Below are positions 59,514 to 64,000 of a DNA stretch of 64,000 nucleotides, one piece after another. This stretch comes from Sipunculus nudus (lineage: Eukaryota; Annelida; Sipuncula; Golfingiida; Sipunculidae). Position 1 is the first letter of the stretch, and every line of letters starts with the position of its first letter. Both the position numbers and the translations under genes were made by a program. The stretch covers positions 72,304,300 to 72,368,299 of the forward strand of contig CM049314.1 in the NCBI GenBank assembly GCA_026874595.1, read 5' to 3'. A model generated the notes under the pieces. That model made no database searches. It was not told where the DNA came from and saw nothing but the letters and a program-made list of their open reading frames with translations.

Positions 59514-62500
59514 TTCGTCAGTGGTGAGAGACGAGAGGTATATCGAGTTACGGCTGGTTCGGGTTATGACTAACCGGGGTCTGAGGGCGCACGAGTCAAG
59601 CACAAAATTGGTAGTCTGGGTGATGCATCAGTGCAGCGGATCATGTGGGCGCTCCAGGATTCCTAACAGATCTCGTGATTTTACTGTGTAGATAGGTATT
59701 GTTTGTATTAGTTAGGGTAAACGCATTGAAAATACGTTTATCTTATATGTTACTCTCTGTCAATACTGTGAGCCTGGAGTGAGTGTGTGCGCAGGAGCGC
59801 GTGGTTCAGACATCACATTCACTTTACCCATTTGCGAGTTTTTGGTGATTTAATTTTTGGTCAACTTTGGTATAAGCAATAACTATACTCTGTTCCACCA
59901 GCTCGTGTATACCTGCTTTTTTAGATTTTTTTTCATTAAAGTTTATATTTTTTAATTATGCCATAGAAATATGTAACTGACCTGGAACTGACAGCCTATT
60001 ATGTAAATAAGGCATTTATAAAAATTAGGGACCAATGAATCTCGACGCTCAGCTGAATTTGTCTATAAGAATATTTTTTTAAGATTTTTTTTTTCAGAAT
60101 GACAGTCCTGTGAACTTAATCAATGGCCTTGTGGCCAAAAAATCTTAGAACTTATTAACCTTGAACTTGCAGCATTTAGATTATTGTAACAATCTTTTAA
60201 AAGTGACATTGACCTCTGACCAGGAAAGCGTAAAAAGGCTTTGTTTCCGGTTTCCCGACCGACCCTAGATATACTGTTCGACCCTAAAAATTTTATTTCG
60301 ATTCTGATTGCAAAAATATTTTGAAAGTCGAGGTTTTCGCGTGGAATTTTTAGGTGAAGGCCTTACTGAAAGGCCATAATGAAAGGCCTTACTAGACGCT
60401 GCTGATCGATTTTGGGCCTTAAAAATTTATCTGATTGTGCCATGTGTACATGAAGGTGTACGCGAGAGGAGAAAATCAGCCAGATTTCGTTACTCGGACG
60501 AAACAGCCTGGAAAATATATTGAGCAATTAGCAAGGCCTAGATCCCCAATGCAAATCTGTGCAATGGGATATACACCAGGTATAATGCTTCAATGTTAGA
60601 CCTTTACTTTTCAAGTACATGTGAACCATGTTTATAAATTACGCAAGGACTAAACAATTTGAACAAGAACCAATAACACATATATCGCTGATTAAATACA
60701 GGCATAGGTGCACACGATAGAAATTGATTGATTATATAAATTTTATCTGCCCAAAAATCAAATTGTATATTCTATAATCTTTCCTTTTAATATCATTGTT
60801 GACGGTACGATGGACAACAGACGACGGACAATGCCACACCATCGCATAGGCCCTCAGGTAAGCTTAAATCATGTGGTGCTACTAGTCTTCGGGGAACTGA
60901 AGAAACTAATTATGATCAATAAATGCATCACCAGATAACATCACATCTAAATACTGATATTGCTGTGATTTGATGGGAGAAAATATACAGTTGGCACCAT
61001 CAGTCTTCTGCAACTGAAGGAACTAGTCATGTTCATAAAACATACCTGGTTTTAGGACACCAGGTGAAACCACAGCTGACAAACTGGTACGATTGCTGTC
61101 ATTTGAAAGTCTCAAAAATAGAAAAAAAATCTTTAAAAAAGACAGAAAAAAATCAGGCGGTGCCACACTTTTTACTGAACTGACAAAATTAGTCATGGTC
61201 AATACTCAAGACAATATTTATGGGAATCCATGCATTAATTATCAAGATACTTGAGGTTTTGCATTTGATTTTTTTTTATCCTGGAAGGTACAAATTCAAT
61301 AGCTGCGAGAATATAGGTCGCATGGCCTTTTTCCAGGTTTTCAAGGAGATCTTTATTGACCTTCCTGGATATTCACTAAGGGGTTTCTAGGTTCAGCGGT
61401 TATAATTTGTGCCCTGCTAACGGACGGCCGGACGCCCCAAAGGACGATCCACAGAGTGCCATTCCTATACCTCTGTGACCTTCAGTCAGCTGAGCTAAAA
61501 CAAATCAAGTTTGTGTTTCACCACCTTTAAGACTCTTTACTACGATCTGGCGGATCAGATATCTCCCTGCATTAGTAGCCATCTTTGTTTTAGCTTATCA
61601 TATTTACATGAAATCATCCAATCAACAGCTGTCAAGTGAGGCCATTTTGCATGATACCAATGTCTTTGATTGCCATAAGTTTGACTATTCTGTTGTTTAA
61701 TGTATACTGATTTCTCAAATAGGTAATTATATAACTTGATGAAAATTTTAACCCGGCTAGTCTTCTACACTACACTCTACTTTTTTCCCTTGATATTGTA
61801 AGAAATATCAATTTTCATAGCATGAAACAGGTTGAGAGGATGAAAATAATTATAGCACCAACTAAAAAGTATAAGTCACGCCAATAAACCACCAATGCAA
61901 GTTTAAGACAGATGTTAACTCAACGTCTTAAAAACAGCTATTAAAGGCGAAAAGGGCCATAATCTGATCCTTTTATCCCAACCCAACAAAATTGGGCCAA
62001 ATGATAAAAGCCCATGCTGATCATCACAAAGTTGCACGATTACACTTGCACAAAGAAAAAAAAACAAAATATAGTAAAACAATAACGAAAGTAAAGGAAG
62101 ATATAACGAGGACATTACGAGAACGAATGCCAGGTACAACCCTACCGAGGAAAGTGGGTAAACATACAACTGACTGGCCGAGGTGTGATCATTAAAAACT
62201 CGAGCTCGAGTTCCTTTGCCTAGTGTATTAACTAGGCGGTTAATTTGGAATATAAGGTTGTTGGGTAATCAGAATATTGTTTGATGCGTTAACGATAATT
62301 ATCCTTTTTTTGTTGATATTTAAATGTTAATAAAAATGTATTTGTGGAATTCATAAACTTGCCATTTTAAAAATGCATATCATGATTATATTAGTATTTT
62401 TAGACGATATCCTCACCATAATTTTGAGAACAAAATATATTACATTAAAGCGCTTGAAATATTGAAATTAAACCATCTAGACATAATTATACAAGGGAAT

Positions 62501-63148
62501 GTCCCAATATACATATCGTGTATATATATATATATATCGTTTTCTCACAGGACTAATTCAGAAAAAAAGTTTTAATGTTCTCGCGTTAGTTCATATGCCA
62601 GGATCTCTGAGACGAGCGTTTATTTTGAGTCCTGGAAGGGGATACAGGATACAATTAGAGAACTTTTTTGTGTTGATATATCATCGTTTGACTGTCTCGT
62701 TTACAATATCTAGAACTTTCTGGGAAAATGTTCTATAGTGTACATATTAGTGTATATTTTGCTATGATGTCAAAAAGTACTGTCCATGTCAATAAATACT
62801 AATACTTATACTTATACTAATACTAATAATATGGTAAAAAAATATAAATCTATTAATAAAAATCAAAATAACAATAAAAATAATAAAAATAATAATAATT
62901 TAATAAAATAATAACAATAATATTAATATTAATTATAACAATAATAATACATTATTAATATAAATATTAATAAAGTAGAAATTGGGCAGTACATTATTAA
63001 TATAAATATTAATAAAGTAGAAATTGGGCAGTGCTGTGTTTTGAATCACGCTTATTTAATCAAGTTCCGGTTGTTGTATGTAAATACACATTTTCTTTGA
63101 CATTTTCACATGTCAAAAAGTACTGTCCATATAAGTCCATAAATAATG

Positions 63149-63179
<31 letters not shown>

Positions 63180-63563
63180 TAATAATAATAATAATACATT
63201 TATTAATATTAATATTAAAAAATGGGCAGTGGTTTCTTTTAACTCACACTTTCTTAAACATGATCTTGTTGTTTCTACAAATGCAACTGAACATAGTAGG
63301 TTTACAAATATAACTCTGTCTATAAAACCGTGTTTACAGTAAGTCAAGTTGTCATTTAAAATTCGAGTCTAGGTGAGAATAACTGTTTTACCTTGAAAGA
63401 CAAAAGTGTCTTTAAGTAACTTGCTTAGTCCAATCTGCGTCTCTTTCTTAAGCGGGGCTGCACCAATAAGAAGCCTCTTCAAGCAAGACAGGTCATACTT
63501 CCGGGTCAGAGGAGACTTGTACATCAACACTGCGATAGGTGGCACCACTAGCAGTTCCGCGAC
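54949..63563 (-). CDS. 4-coumarate/luciferase-type acyl-CoA ligase, second copy, 3' part
   Basis: Six exons, identical in length and phase to ligase 1 exons 6-11: 63392-63563, 58033-58133, 57155-57299, 56177-56259, 55392-55560, 54949-55079 (801 nt, 266 residues, equivalent to residues 268-533). The five upstream exons lie beyond 64,000; the window ends a few tens of bases before the next one would start. All donors are GT. Visible motifs: GAAPL, AYGMTE (Ala for the first Gly of ligase 1), the SGD-equivalent TGD, the Asp-Arg hinge, VAPAELE and ASGK with the catalytic Lys, ending Ser-Lys-Ile. After GMTE it reads Ala-Val-Ala-Pro-Val where ligase 1 has Ala-Val-Val-Met-Val, a substrate-pocket neighbourhood, so specificity may differ. 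An AATAAA lies 8 nt after the stop (54,936-54,941). Confidence 0.88.
57650..57830 (-). repeat. tRNA-derived SINE in ligase 2 intron
   Basis: Shares ggagaaaaccggaggaccca, acaacccac and a reverse B box (GGTTCGTTTCC on the minus strand) with the other SINE copies. It sits in the same intron as the 13,330-13,480 copy of ligase 1. Confidence 0.75.
57852..57898. repeat. (TA)n microsatellite
   Basis: Uninterrupted TA run next to the SINE in the ligase 2 intron. Confidence 0.95.
58335..62340. mobile_element. 4-kb composite insertion in ligase 2 intron
   Basis: The intron between the GAAPL exon and the GMTE exon is about 5.3 kb here against about 1.0 kb in ligase 1. Homology stops near 58,335 and resumes near 62,340 (aaaatgcatatcatgatt). 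Inside are a stretch with a possible helix-turn-helix remnant (58,640-58,780), a GC-rich island with a (GA)n run (59,290-59,690), TGACCT-type repeat (59,980-60,230), and inverted 300-bp modules (60,880-61,450) of the kind found at 8,445-9,405. No intact transposase was found. Probably several nested insertions. Confidence 0.55.
59479..59512 (+). repeat. (GA)n tract inside a GC-rich island
   Basis: GA run with one AAAGA interruption, in the middle of a 400-nt stretch that is visibly richer in G and C than anything nearby. A 117-codon frame (59,338-59,691) crosses it, with low-complexity Arg-Glu repeats from the GA run, and is not called as a gene. Confidence 0.8.
62860..62950 (+). repeat. (AAT)n-like imperfect microsatellite
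   Basis: AATAAA/AATAAT-rich tract. A purer AAT run follows at 63,145-63,195. Ligase 1 has a much shorter AAT tract at the same place (14,620-14,640). Confidence 0.9.
62949..63032 (+). repeat. Perfect 42-bp tandem duplication
   Basis: The unit beginning acattattaatataaatatt and ending gaaattgggcagt occurs twice back to back (62,949-62,990 and 62,991-63,032) without a mismatch. A third, degenerate piece ends in atgggcagt near 63,229. Confidence 0.9.
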
Positions 63564-64000
63564 CTGATCAAAAGACCGATTATTAAACACCCCGAATTTC
63601 TGTCATTGTTTGAAAGTATTCTGGTTAAATATGAAATAAACAGGAATATATATATATATATATATATGGTAAGTATAAATAATAATAGAAAGTATACCTT
63701 TTTTCTCTTTAAGAAAAAAATGAAAAAAAAAAAACCTCGGGTATTGTACCTTCAACTTTAATTTTTCATCCCCTTGGCGATCGTTCAAAGATATCTTTTT
63801 CGTTTACTTTGTTATAGGATAATTACTTGTTTAGGTAATTAACTAACTGGCCAACGCCATAATGCTAGTACTAGTATTATAATGCCGAAAGCGGCAATAG
63901 AGCATGGATATCCCCCCTCTCCCTCCCCCATCGATTTTCAATGCACGAACATAGGATGGGGCTGATTAAAAATGAGGCTTTGTTTCCTAATAACAATAAG
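63564..64000 (-). other. Intron of ligase 2 running off the window
   Basis: Homologous to the ligase 1 intron at 14,916-15,377, ending in the aacataggatggggctga segment that lies about 35-75 nt before exon 5 in ligase 1. Contains a (TA)n run at 63,645-63,667. Confidence 0.7.

Noticed and set aside
59338-59691. 117-codon frame across the (GA)n run
   Set aside because: Its Arg-Glu repeats come from the microsatellite, and no domain or splice context is visible.

Overview
The window looks like AT-rich, intron-rich, repeat-dense DNA of a marine invertebrate, most likely a lophotrochozoan such as a bivalve mollusc. The evidence is short exons with GT-AG introns, 4-coumarate/luciferase-type acyl-CoA ligase paralogues in tandem, tRNA-derived SINEs, CR1/L2-like LINEs, a Penelope-like element with a GIY-YIG domain, a Ty3/Gypsy remnant, and very many (TA)n and poly(G/C) tracts. 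The species assignment is inference. No bacterial-type operons, rRNA or CRISPR are visible.

Three coding loci stand out. (1) An apparently complete 11-exon, 533-residue acyl-CoA ligase-like gene (minus strand, 9,543-20,994). (2) A second copy of it on the same strand (54,949 to beyond the right edge), of which the six 3' exons are present. (3) A 6-exon secreted alpha/beta-hydrolase-like gene (plus strand, 29,152-35,971) whose frame is perfect across all five introns except for one nonsense codon directly after the active-site serine motif. Around them lie gene pieces: a hydrolase fragment (131-1,105, minus), an orphan ligase first exon with its own TATA box (2,943-3,041, plus) and a ligase 3' fragment (24,466-25,205, minus).

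Large-scale layout: roughly 2.27-20 kb and 48.66-64 kb are two copies of one segment, offset by about 44-49 kb. They share a LINE, a putative small secreted-peptide exon, the ligase exons and an intronic SINE. Copy-specific insertions include a module array at 8.4-9.4 kb, an intron insertion at 11.83-13.1 kb and a 4-kb intron insertion at 58.3-62.3 kb. The unit between the ligases (21-48.6 kb) carries the hydrolase, three copies of a 2-kb noncoding repeat (21.4-23.6 inverted, 32.9-35.0, 37.9-39.95), a 1.3-kb inverted repeat (25.2-26.5 / 36.5-37.7), the Gypsy remnant, the Penelope-like element, a LINE and an inverted pair of 0.9-kb elements (45.05-45.96 / 47.99-48.84).

Working together: the ligases would activate a carboxylic acid as acyl-AMP and then acyl-CoA. 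Both copies end in Ser-Lys-Ile, a plausible peroxisomal signal. The hydrolase would be secreted. No direct functional link between the two is shown by the sequence. The window is best read as an actively rearranging tandem gene cluster in which TEs and (TA)n tracts mark many breakpoints.
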